DNA from: Candidatus Heimdallarchaeota archaeon LC_2
GTDB taxonomy: Archaea; Asgardarchaeota; Heimdallarchaeia; Heimdallarchaeales; Kariarchaeaceae
Direction: 5' to 3'
Length of the DNA: 12,910 nucleotides
Assembly (NCBI GenBank): GCA_001940725.1
Contig: MDVR01000075.1
Span: forward strand, 1 to 12,910
In this document: positions 1 through 7,018 of the stretch, in pieces
Numbering within the stretch: the first letter of the stretch is position 1
How the letters are laid out: each line of letters begins with the position of its first letter
Notes under the pieces: generated by a model
The model's input: the letters and a program-made list of their open reading frames with translations, nothing else
Told to the model about the DNA's origin: nothing
Databases searched by the model: none
Translations under genes and position numbers: made by a program

Positions 1-235
1 GGATCTGTGGGATAATCGAAAAAATAGCCAAGATTATTAAAAATATCAGAAGAACCGTCAATACTTCTGAAAAATTATTTAGAAAAGATCCATAAAGCCC
101 GACAATAAATAAACCAAAAGTATGAATTAATTTTCGGGTAAACCATTGTGGCTTGTTAATACGATGAGAATAAAATGCCACTAGGAATAAAAGAAAGGGC
201 ATCAAAACTAGAAATGCAATTTTATAAATATCCAA
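1..235 (-). CDS. Partial multi-pass membrane protein, possibly of the phosphatidate cytidylyltransferase / dolichol-phytol kinase group
   Basis: The minus strand is open from a TGA at 251-253 to the left window edge, so only the first 78 residues (from the chosen start) are present. The translation is strongly hydrophobic, with segments at about residues 6-22, 39-52 and 58-75. A short basic loop between the first two carries FTRKLIH (residues 32-38). An RKxxH motif just before a membrane helix is typical of the N-terminal part of the CTP-dependent polyprenol/phytol kinase and CDP-diglyceride synthetase-like families; assigning this protein to them is inference, because the catalytic C-terminal half lies outside the window. 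I chose TTG at 233-235 because a TATA-like GTATAC lies 23-28 bases upstream, as at other leaderless-looking starts here. The alternative is ATG at 200-202 (residue 12), which would cut into the first membrane segment. The gene is divergent from hisS. Confidence 0.7.
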   Translation of the reverse strand, partial: MDIYKIAFLVLMPFLLFLVAFYSHRINKPQWFTRKLIHTFGLFIVGLYGSFLNNFSEVLTVLLIFLIILAIFSIIPQI

Positions 236-257
236 ATAACCAAATTTAGATCAAAAT

Positions 258-263
258 GTATAC
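258..263 (-). promoter_or_regulatory. TATA-like element for the left-edge membrane protein gene
   Basis: Read on the minus strand, TTTTAGTATAC ends 23 bases before the TTG at 235, and no Shine-Dalgarno sequence lies between. This spacing matches an archaeal TATA box with transcription beginning at or near the start codon. The GTATAC core is palindromic, so strand is assigned from gene position only. Confidence 0.3.
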
Positions 264-370
264 TAAAAAAAATTAACCTAGATCCCAAAAATTCTTGTCG
301 AAAACATTGGAGAAATAGTAGGAAAATTTATTTTAGGGAAACTAAAATATCAAATATCTACCTTTATTCA

Positions 371-376
371 TATAAA
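371..376 (+). promoter_or_regulatory. TATA box for hisS
   Basis: TATAAA begins 28 bases before the GTG start of hisS. No purine-rich ribosome-binding site is seen between the box and the start, which suggests a leaderless transcript. Bases 236-398 form the divergent promoter region between the membrane-protein gene and hisS; nothing else is recognised there. Confidence 0.5.
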
Positions 377-398
377 CGAATCTACAAAGAATTAATTA

Positions 399-1889
399 GT
401 GAGTAATATAGATCTCCTCAGTGGGCTACAAGGATTTAGAGACTATTATCCTGAATATTGGAGAGAAATAAATTATATTTTAAATAACATGCGAAATGTA
501 TCTCGGAGTTATGGATACTTGGAATATGAAGGTCCATCTCTTGAAAGAGTTGAATTAATTGAAGCAAAATCAGGTGCAGATTTAATAAAAGAGATTTTTA
601 CTTTAACAGATCGCAATGATAGTCGTCTTCTCTTGCGACCTGAACAAACACCAACATTAGCAAGAATGCTTGCCAAAGAACAACAGAGATACAAAAGACC
701 AATTAGATGGTTTTCAATTCCCAGATTATTTCGAGATGAGACAGTTCAAAAAGGTAGAGAACGAGAATTTTGGCAATTAAATGTGGATATTCTTGGAGAA
801 GAATCCGTATCTGCTGATGCCGAGGTTATTGCAGTTGCAGTTGATATAATCAGAGAGGTAGGACTAGAAGACAAACAATTCAACATGTTCGTAAATCACA
901 GAGAATTGCTCAATTCATTTATAAATTCAATTACAAAGATTAATCCTCAAAAACTAATTCCAATAATAGATAAACGACTTTCGTTAATTCAGTCTGAAAT
1001 TACTGATATCTTAAAAAATGAAGGAAAATCTGAAAGAGAGTCTGAAGAACTTGGTTTATTATATAGAAGAATTTTGATTTCCAGTGGTGAGTTCAAGAAA
1101 AAATTACTTTCAAACGCTAAAGAATTAACCCAATTATTAGAAAACGAAGATGAAATATCAGAAAAGGTAATGGTCCGAGAATTGGTAAAGAACGGCTTAA
1201 AAGAAGAAAATGCATTGAAATTATATAATCTCACAAATATTAAAGGCCCACCTTCTCAATTCATTAAAGCAATTAACAATCTGAATTTACCAAAAGAGTG
1301 TGTAGATGTCATTGAAAAATTGGAAGTTTTAGGAACATATTTGGATGGGTTTGGCGTTGGAGAATCAATAATTTTTGATGCGAGTCTAGCCAGAGGATTA
1401 GATTATTACACTGGTGTTGTGTTTGAAGCCTTTGATTCAACCGGTCAAATTGTAAGGGCAATCTGTGGTGGTGGACGATATGATGATCTAGTTTCAGATA
1501 TTGGAGGGGGAACTCAATTAAAAGGAACAGGATTTGGTATGGGCGAATTAGTGTTATTAGAATTAGCAAAGCTAAATGATGTGATTACTGAAAAAAATGA
1601 TATCATCGATTTATACCTTGTTCCAATAAAAAAAGGATCAATTCCTTTTATTCTTAAATTGGCAACTGAATTAAGAAAAAACTTTAGTGTTAGGTGCAAT
1701 CCATATCCTTGGAAAATAAACAAGCATTTCGAATATGCCGATGATAATCACTTTAATCTCATGATTTTTGCCGGTCCAAAGGATATAACAAATAATCAAA
1801 TTTCAGTTAGAAAGGTTGAAACTGGAGATAATTTTACTCTAGTTATTGATGAAAAATTAGAAGAAAATCTTAAGAAACTTCTTGATTAA
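399..1889 (+). CDS. hisS: Histidyl-tRNA synthetase, archaeal type
   Basis: This class II synthetase charges tRNA-His with histidine, using ATP, in the cytoplasm. Visible landmarks are LSGLQGFRDYYPE (residues 8-20), the RPEQTPTLAR stretch (80-89), class II motif 2 around FRDE (111-114) followed by REFWQLNVDI, the histidine-specific motif RGLDYYTG from R332, and the second histidine motif CGGGRYDD (356-363). The C-terminal 95 or so residues form the anticodon-binding domain. Intact RGLDYY argues for a true synthetase rather than the regulatory paralogue HisZ. At 496 residues it is longer than the roughly 420-430 usual for prokaryotic enzymes. The extra length lies in the helical insertion between the REFWQ and RGLDYY regions (about residues 170-320), which is rich in Lys and Glu. 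The start is GTG, set by the TATA box 28 bases upstream. It is followed after 69 bases by the hydrolase gene, which appears to have its own promoter. Confidence 0.96.
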   Translation: MSNIDLLSGLQGFRDYYPEYWREINYILNNMRNVSRSYGYLEYEGPSLERVELIEAKSGADLIKEIFTLTDRNDSRLLLRPEQTPTLARMLAKEQQRYKRPIRWFSIPRLFRDETVQKGREREFWQLNVDILGEESVSADAEVIAVAVDIIREVGLEDKQFNMFVNHRELLNSFINSITKINPQKLIPIIDKRLSLIQSEITDILKNEGKSERESEELGLLYRRILISSGEFKKKLLSNAKELTQLLENEDEISEKVMVRELVKNGLKEENALKLYNLTNIKGPPSQFIKAINNLNLPKECVDVIEKLEVLGTYLDGFGVGESIIFDASLARGLDYYTGVVFEAFDSTGQIVRAICGGGRYDDLVSDIGGGTQLKGTGFGMGELVLLELAKLNDVITEKNDIIDLYLVPIKKGSIPFILKLATELRKNFSVRCNPYPWKINKHFEYADDNHFNLMIFAGPKDITNNQISVRKVETGDNFTLVIDEKLEENLKKLLD

Positions 1890-1928
1890 ATTTAGAAAGA
1901 TCGAATTTATATCCTCCTTCAGATCAAA

Positions 1929-1938
1929 TTTTAATATA
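1929..1938 (+). promoter_or_regulatory. TATA-like box for the metallo-hydrolase gene
   Basis: TTTTAATATA is centred about 25 bases before the ATG at 1959, with no Shine-Dalgarno site in between. This is the arrangement expected for a leaderless archaeal transcript and suggests the hydrolase-kinase pair is transcribed separately from hisS. Confidence 0.4.
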
Positions 1939-1958
1939 GATTCTAGTTTCCAATAGAT

Positions 1959-2609
1959 ATGGAAAAAATTGGAACTTCAAGTTATTCCTTGGATGTAAAC
2001 GGTCATTGTGCATTACTCACATCTAATCGATTAATCTTAATTGATACAGCAACTCAACCAACTGCTGAGGATCTTTTAAATGAAATCTCAAAAACTGGTT
2101 ACAAAGCGACTGATATTGAAAGTATCATTATTACACATACTCATCTAGATCATGTTGGAGGACTTACTAAACTTAAGGAGATTTCAGGAGCTAATATTGC
2201 AGCACATGAGATCGAAGCTGCATTTATTTCTAAAGAGAAAACCTACGATGGTCCACCAGGGGCCCAATATCAGAAACATGAGGGTACACCGATTAATCAT
2301 CTCCTAAAAGATGGAGATATTTATGAGGGACTTCTTATCATTCACACTCCAGGTCATACTCCAGGCCACATCTCATTATTAGACACGGAGCTGGAGTTAC
2401 TTATTGGAGGAGATGCCTTGAGAAATGATGAAGAAGGATTAGCACCAATGCCTGATATGTATAATTTTGATCCTAAACTCCACCGAGAGTCAATAAAAAA
2501 GCTTGGGAATTATAATTTTAAACACCTTATTATCGGACATGGTAATCCGGTTGAACATCATGCAAAAGAAATGTTAAATAAATTAATATCAAGCGGCAAC
2601 TTGGATTAA
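1959..2609 (+). CDS. Metallo-beta-lactamase-fold hydrolase, glyoxalase II-like
   Basis: A 216-residue single-domain protein of the metallo-beta-lactamase superfamily. All metal-site motifs are visible: THTHLDH (H60, H62, D64, H65), HTPGHTPGH (metal ligand probably H133), GGD (D152) and IIGHG (H194). The complete ligand set implies an active di-metal hydrolase. The substrate cannot be told from sequence; the family includes glyoxalase II, lactonases, persulfide dioxygenases and many uncharacterised thioester or ester hydrolases. There is no signal peptide or membrane segment, so it is probably cytoplasmic. The stop codon is immediately followed by the start codon of the PfkB-type kinase, so the two are almost certainly co-transcribed and may be translationally coupled. 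No Shine-Dalgarno site precedes the ATG. Confidence 0.9.
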   Translation: MEKIGTSSYSLDVNGHCALLTSNRLILIDTATQPTAEDLLNEISKTGYKATDIESIIITHTHLDHVGGLTKLKEISGANIAAHEIEAAFISKEKTYDGPPGAQYQKHEGTPINHLLKDGDIYEGLLIIHTPGHTPGHISLLDTELELLIGGDALRNDEEGLAPMPDMYNFDPKLHRESIKKLGNYNFKHLIIGHGNPVEHHAKEMLNKLISSGNLD

Positions 2610-3521
2610 ATGCTAGCAATTGGTTTCGATCCTTCTTTTATTGACACTCTTGTTAGAGCTGAAAACATAGATGGATCCTTGGCTAAGGATCTACCCTCAC
2701 CGGGTTATCATAATAGAACTCCAACAATAACTCGAATTGCGGGAGGTAATGGCGTTAATTTGTCAGCAATGTTGACAAGCATGGATATAGAACATACTTT
2801 AGTTGTACCTTGTGATCAAGAATTTGAGATTTTACTTAATAAACGAAATATCAAAACCATTGAAAAAATTCAATGTGGTGTAAATAACTCAGTGGGGGTA
2901 ACTTGGTTAGCCGGTGAGATACAATTCAATGATGCAAAATTTGGTCCCGGAAGAGCTCAATGGAATCAAATCATACATAATCTTTGGAAAGATTCACCAC
3001 TTCATTGTTATTTAAATTGGGGATTAAATCCAAATTCTATAGAATGGGTTTCCATTCAATGGCTAGTCTCGTGTGGATGGAGTTATCAAGAAATAATTGA
3101 GGAAAATGACCTATTTAATCAAGCTATCAAAACTGAATACCCACGAAATTCAATTTTACTAGAACCAGGAAGTGTTCAATTCCATAAAGATAATATAAAA
3201 TTAAACCCTCTATTGAATCATATGGCGAAATCTTCTCAAGAATTAGAATATGCTGTTTTCATCAGTAATGAGGAGGAATATAAAGAATATTCTAATATTG
3301 TGATGAAACAGTATATTTTACATACTTCAGAATTTGTTTCCCTAAAACAAAATGACAAAACAAAAAGATACAAAGTACCTCGATTAATGAAAGAGCCTTC
3401 CACTTATGTTGGTGCAGGTGATGCATTTCTAGCTGGAATAGTTAAATCATTAATGAATAATATTCTGGATCCAGAGGTTGGAATTTTGATTGCTCAAGAC
3501 TTCTTAAATGGGAAATTATGA
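2610..3521 (+). CDS. PfkB/ribokinase-fold carbohydrate or nucleoside kinase
   Basis: A 303-residue protein of the ribokinase superfamily, which phosphorylates sugars or nucleosides with ATP or ADP. The substrate-side motif GGNGVN is near residues 45-50. An SNEEEY segment near 218-223 matches the NxxE element involved in Mg/phosphate binding. VGAGDAFLAG near 266-275 is the family signature, with its Asp as catalytic base. An insert around residues 105-160 contains several Trp residues (for example LNWGLNP and IEWVSIQW) and does not resemble the standard lid as I know it. The family is clear but the substrate is not: fructose-1-phosphate, ribose, adenosine/inosine or a modified sugar are all possible. 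The ATG directly abuts the TAA of the hydrolase with no recognisable Shine-Dalgarno site, pointing to coupled translation and perhaps a shared pathway. Confidence 0.88.
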   Translation: MLAIGFDPSFIDTLVRAENIDGSLAKDLPSPGYHNRTPTITRIAGGNGVNLSAMLTSMDIEHTLVVPCDQEFEILLNKRNIKTIEKIQCGVNNSVGVTWLAGEIQFNDAKFGPGRAQWNQIIHNLWKDSPLHCYLNWGLNPNSIEWVSIQWLVSCGWSYQEIIEENDLFNQAIKTEYPRNSILLEPGSVQFHKDNIKLNPLLNHMAKSSQELEYAVFISNEEEYKEYSNIVMKQYILHTSEFVSLKQNDKTKRYKVPRLMKEPSTYVGAGDAFLAGIVKSLMNNILDPEVGILIAQDFLNGKL

Positions 3522-3769
3522 TAAATTTAATTATAATGAATATCAAATTATAGCGCCTTACCCAATTGTCAAAATAATTAATAGAAACAATCCAAATTCA
3601 TGAATCCTAGGAAAAAAATAATGCCTAGTAAAATAATCCCCCAATTTATTTATATTTGATAAATTAAAAGTAAACAAGTTCTTTCTTTGAAATCAGCTAG
3701 AAATAAATTTGCGTATTTATTAAGGATGGTTTTTAAGTAAGTTACTGTTATGTTAAAGTAAGATAACAC

Positions 3770-3774
3770 GAGGA
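3770..3774 (+). promoter_or_regulatory. Ribosome-binding site of the surface-protein gene
   Basis: GAGGA lies 7 bases before the ATG at 3782 and fixes this start. It is one of only two clear Shine-Dalgarno sites in the window. Together with the 260-base gap after the kinase gene, it implies a transcript with a real 5' leader. AT-rich stretches such as TTTATATTTG near 3648-3657 could hold the promoter, but I cannot choose one. Confidence 0.6.
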
Positions 3775-3781
3775 TAATAAT

Positions 3782-6700
3782 ATGGGTAACAAGTACCATT
3801 TTGGAATTTATTTTGTGGCTATTACTACATTAATGATGTTAGTTGCATCTCCTGTGGCAGCAGCTCCGACCTTAAATTCTAATAATCTTAACGCAATAAA
3901 TTCTCAACCTAGCATGGAATTCCTACAAGTAGTTCCAGGGAAAGATAATGCAGTACTTACTAGCATGTATATCTTTGGAGGCGAAGCTCAGCTCCCATTA
4001 GATGTAACAAGCAGCGGTCTTGCAGAAGCTGAATCCTGGTTACTATTATACGGTAATCAAGCTGGTTTCGAAACCTATCTCAATCGATTACCACTGGAAA
4101 CACGTGATGGCTTATCGTTGATTCTTTCATATGAAAGTGGTTCTAACTCTTTCAACTTGGCAGCTGATGCGAAAACCACGGTTGAAAATACGTACAATAT
4201 TGATTTGTTCTTTTCATCTTATAACCTGATTGATGGACTTGATATATATACTTTCTTTGCAGAAGGATCGAGTACCTTATTTACGGCAGTTGCAGATGGA
4301 GTTGAAGATATCAGCAGTGCTGGATTTGCAGCTTTGGAAAAAGCTGATTTAGTCACATCTGCACCAGTAAGTTGGGCAGGATTTGGCGTAACAACCATTT
4401 TTGAAGAGAGTACTTTTAGACAAATAGCAGTACATGGAATGGGGTTTGTTACTACTGATGGAATAACTGGCTCTGGACCTTACACATTATCTACTGATAA
4501 TTTATTAGGTGTAAGTAACATATCACCTCTCGGTGGTTTTGGTCTAAGTCGAGTTCAGATATCATTCCCATATCCAATTGAGCCAACAGCAGGAGGAATA
4601 GTACCAAGTATGACCTCAAATCCATTGCCTCATGTCACGGGACAAATGGTTTGGGATCTCAGACGTCCAGTTGGTTTTACTGTACCAGGTGCTGGAGTAT
4701 ATTCAGTCTCATTTAATGTTGGAATGGATGCTGCATTTCCAATGATAAGAAATGAAATGACAGTCGACAAAGCATTGTTAGACGCAGGTACTCTCCAAGC
4801 TAACTTTACTTTAACAAACGATGGAGACGCACCCGCAGAGAACATTAAAATGAGCTTTCCTTTAGGATCTGATTTTAATCTTATTAAGAATGGAATTGAT
4901 ATATATAAAATTAATAGTTCTAGTTATGCGTTGAATGATGCATTGACATCTACATATAACATCGATCTCTCAAGTTCTTTAGCAAACATCAACTATGATG
5001 CTTTTACACTCACTGGATGGTATGAAGAAGCTGGGAATCCAGGAGTTAGAGCTTTATGGAATCCAATTACTACAATTACATTGTTTGAAAAAACATTAGG
5101 TGAGACATTTACTCTAACTATTTCATCACCTGATGGATTCCCTCAACCCGTTGTTGACGCAATAAATGATGTTATTATCCCAGCCTTAACAGATATTAAC
5201 ATAGATATTAATCTCAAAAATAATCTGGAAGCTGGTATTAGAGACAATCTTCCTGCCGCATTTTTCCAAGCTTACAATGATGCTTTCAATGAACTTTATA
5301 TTAAAGAAAGTAAATTTAATCTGAATTATGCAGGGGATGGTTGGTCATTAGTAGGCCCAGTATCTGTGTCAGTTGGATCTGATCGAGTTGAAAATCAATA
5401 TTTTCTAAAATTAAATGTTAGTACTCTTGCAGTAGATGAAACAAAGGTATTCTCTTTCAGTATTGATAATATTCCTACAACAGCTGATCAACTTGCATTA
5501 ATGAATTTTGTAAAAGAAACAGACATTATAACTGGATTGCCAACTGTCGAATTAATTTCCAAAGTTCAAAACTATGAAGAAGTATTACTATATGCTTTTG
5601 ATAGCCTTGGTTTTGATGGGAGACCTTTATCTGTTAATCTTCCTGATGGAACACGATTAGGATTTGGTAATGATCAAATACCATCTACTCTATCACTAGG
5701 TATGCCATTTACTTGGGAAAATGCAAATAACTTCAAATTCTTTGGATTATCAAATGGTCTAAATCTACAAATTGCAGACGATGAAGCAATGATTTCAGCT
5801 AGTGTAGTTTTAATGGACGCAGATCTTGTCTATAATCCTGGAGATTTGAAAACAATAAAAGTCGATCTTAGTAATTTAGGTGACCTTCCTGCAGAAAATG
5901 TTAGAGTACATATTATGCAAGCTTCTCTTGGTAGAGATAATCAATTATTTGAGAGATATCAAAGACTTGAAACTCTAAATGCAGGAACCCTAGCAGGTTT
6001 TGGAGGAACATGGACAGAAACGATTCAAGTCGAAGCTAATAGTTTCTTAGGATATTCTCCTGTATTTGCAGTAGTTGAATTTGACTCAGATGTAGGTCAA
6101 TCTGGTGTTGTAGTTCCTGATTTCAGAGGTGAAGCTAATTCGGTAACATTCGAAGAAGGTGGAGAAACTCACCACTTTACTATGTCAACCTTGACTGGAG
6201 CTTTATTATTACCTGAAGACCCAACAGCTAGAGCTCCTTCTATTGCGGAACCTCTTCTAAGAATCACAAGATCTGTCGATGTAGATGTCGTCACTTATGT
6301 TGTGAAAAATGTAGGTCTCGCTGATACAGAATTGACTATGTTGCAGGGCTATAAAGGCATGATACTAGACACCAGTGATGTAACAGTCTCAGTTGTCGCA
6401 GATGTTGACATCCTTAGTGTCGAAAACGTAAATGTTCTCACTATAAAGAATATAGATCTTAATGTTGGAGATACTGTAGAAATCAAAATGAAGTTCCAAA
6501 ATGATAATGCTGATGCTTATTTACCACCTGCTTTATTCTCATTTACGACAGGGGGTGAATCCTCTCTCGGTGCAGCTTTCAATTTGGGTGCAGTTGGGAC
6601 TGGAACTCCTAGTTCCATCCTATCATTATCTGCCGGCGCAGCAGCGCAACAAGAAGCACAACAATCAGCCACAGAAGATTCCAGTTCAGCTGCATTCTCA

Positions 6701-6856
6701 GCATCATCATCCGTTGGTGCATCAGTCAATGTAGGTGTTGATACCGATACAAAGACCGTTGGTGACAGCGGTTTCGTTGGACCTTCTGCAACTGAAACTT
6801 TGAGCATAATGCTGATATCTGTAACTCTATTAACATACTTCAGAAGAAGAAAATAA
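3782..6856 (+). CDS. Large secreted surface protein with C-terminal membrane anchor
   Basis: A 1024-residue protein with a clear signal peptide (hydrophobic core at about residues 7-23, then PVAAAP, likely cut near residue 28). A short C-terminal hydrophobic segment (about 1006-1020) ends in the basic tail FRRRK, so the body should lie outside the cell. I found no cysteine in the whole protein. Two segments share NxGDxPAEN: NDGDAPAEN (346-354) and NLGDLPAEN (698-706). A third, VKNVGLADTEL (from 841), is a weaker copy. These resemble beta-sandwich CARDB-type or conserved-repeat modules of archaeal surface proteins. TYNIDL occurs twice (137-142 and 391-396). Before the anchor is a Ser/Ala/Gln-rich, low-complexity stalk (about 950-981). 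Several N-x-S/T sequons are present. No enzyme motif was recognised; the role may be S-layer, adhesion or binding. It is preceded by a 260-base non-coding leader and followed by a hairpin, so it is probably monocistronic. Confidence 0.9.
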   Translation: MGNKYHFGIYFVAITTLMMLVASPVAAAPTLNSNNLNAINSQPSMEFLQVVPGKDNAVLTSMYIFGGEAQLPLDVTSSGLAEAESWLLLYGNQAGFETYLNRLPLETRDGLSLILSYESGSNSFNLAADAKTTVENTYNIDLFFSSYNLIDGLDIYTFFAEGSSTLFTAVADGVEDISSAGFAALEKADLVTSAPVSWAGFGVTTIFEESTFRQIAVHGMGFVTTDGITGSGPYTLSTDNLLGVSNISPLGGFGLSRVQISFPYPIEPTAGGIVPSMTSNPLPHVTGQMVWDLRRPVGFTVPGAGVYSVSFNVGMDAAFPMIRNEMTVDKALLDAGTLQANFTLTNDGDAPAENIKMSFPLGSDFNLIKNGIDIYKINSSSYALNDALTSTYNIDLSSSLANINYDAFTLTGWYEEAGNPGVRALWNPITTITLFEKTLGETFTLTISSPDGFPQPVVDAINDVIIPALTDINIDINLKNNLEAGIRDNLPAAFFQAYNDAFNELYIKESKFNLNYAGDGWSLVGPVSVSVGSDRVENQYFLKLNVSTLAVDETKVFSFSIDNIPTTADQLALMNFVKETDIITGLPTVELISKVQNYEEVLLYAFDSLGFDGRPLSVNLPDGTRLGFGNDQIPSTLSLGMPFTWENANNFKFFGLSNGLNLQIADDEAMISASVVLMDADLVYNPGDLKTIKVDLSNLGDLPAENVRVHIMQASLGRDNQLFERYQRLETLNAGTLAGFGGTWTETIQVEANSFLGYSPVFAVVEFDSDVGQSGVVVPDFRGEANSVTFEEGGETHHFTMSTLTGALLLPEDPTARAPSIAEPLLRITRSVDVDVVTYVVKNVGLADTELTMLQGYKGMILDTSDVTVSVVADVDILSVENVNVLTIKNIDLNVGDTVEIKMKFQNDNADAYLPPALFSFTTGGESSLGAAFNLGAVGTGTPSSILSLSAGAAAQQEAQQSATEDSSSAAFSASSSVGASVNVGVDTDTKTVGDSGFVGPSATETLSIMLISVTLLTYFRRRK

Positions 6857-6885
6857 ATAAAATATAAAAACTAAACATAGAAAAG

Positions 6886-6907
6886 ATAGGCAGACATTTC
6901 TGCCTAT
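6886..6907 (+). terminator. Terminator-like hairpin after the surface-protein gene
   Basis: ATAGGCAGA (6886-6894) and TCTGCCTAT (6899-6907) form a perfect 9-bp stem with a CATT loop. The stem can be extended outward by one G-U and one A-U pair. A T-rich stretch (TTATTTAAATTT) follows. It begins 30 bases after the surface-protein stop and is the strongest inverted repeat I noticed in the window. The structure is seen directly; its role as terminator or 3'-end stabiliser is inference. Confidence 0.6.
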
Positions 6908-7005
6908 TTATTTAAATTTGCAATAATTAATTTTATATTTTTGCTAAACATTTAGCACAATAGATTATTTTATAATTACTTAATTCTTTGATTTTTAAAA
7001 TAAAC

Positions 7006-7011
7006 AGGAGG
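7006..7011 (+). promoter_or_regulatory. Strong Shine-Dalgarno site deciding a TTG start
   Basis: AGGAGG sits 7 bases before TTG at 7019-7021. This spacing supports TTG as the true start of AMP phosphorylase, giving the N-terminus MKFKLIKFTIKG expected of the family's N-terminal domain. Confidence 0.8.
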
Positions 7012-7018
7012 AAATACA

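Noticed and set aside
3600..3659. Short plus-strand frame of 19 codons starting MNPRKKIM in the leader of the surface-protein gene
   Set aside because: Too short, no ribosome-binding site, and the sequence is plain AT-rich leader; a leader peptide cannot be excluded but is not supported.
3746..3768. Inverted repeat TGTTAT/ATAACA just before the GAGGA ribosome-binding site
   Set aside because: Only 6 bp, mostly A-T, with an 11-base loop; likely by chance in this composition and too weak to call a riboswitch or operator.
6517..6807. Minus-strand open frame of 96 codons under the surface-protein stalk
   Set aside because: It is produced by the low-complexity Ser/Ala/Gln codons of the sense gene and has no independent support.
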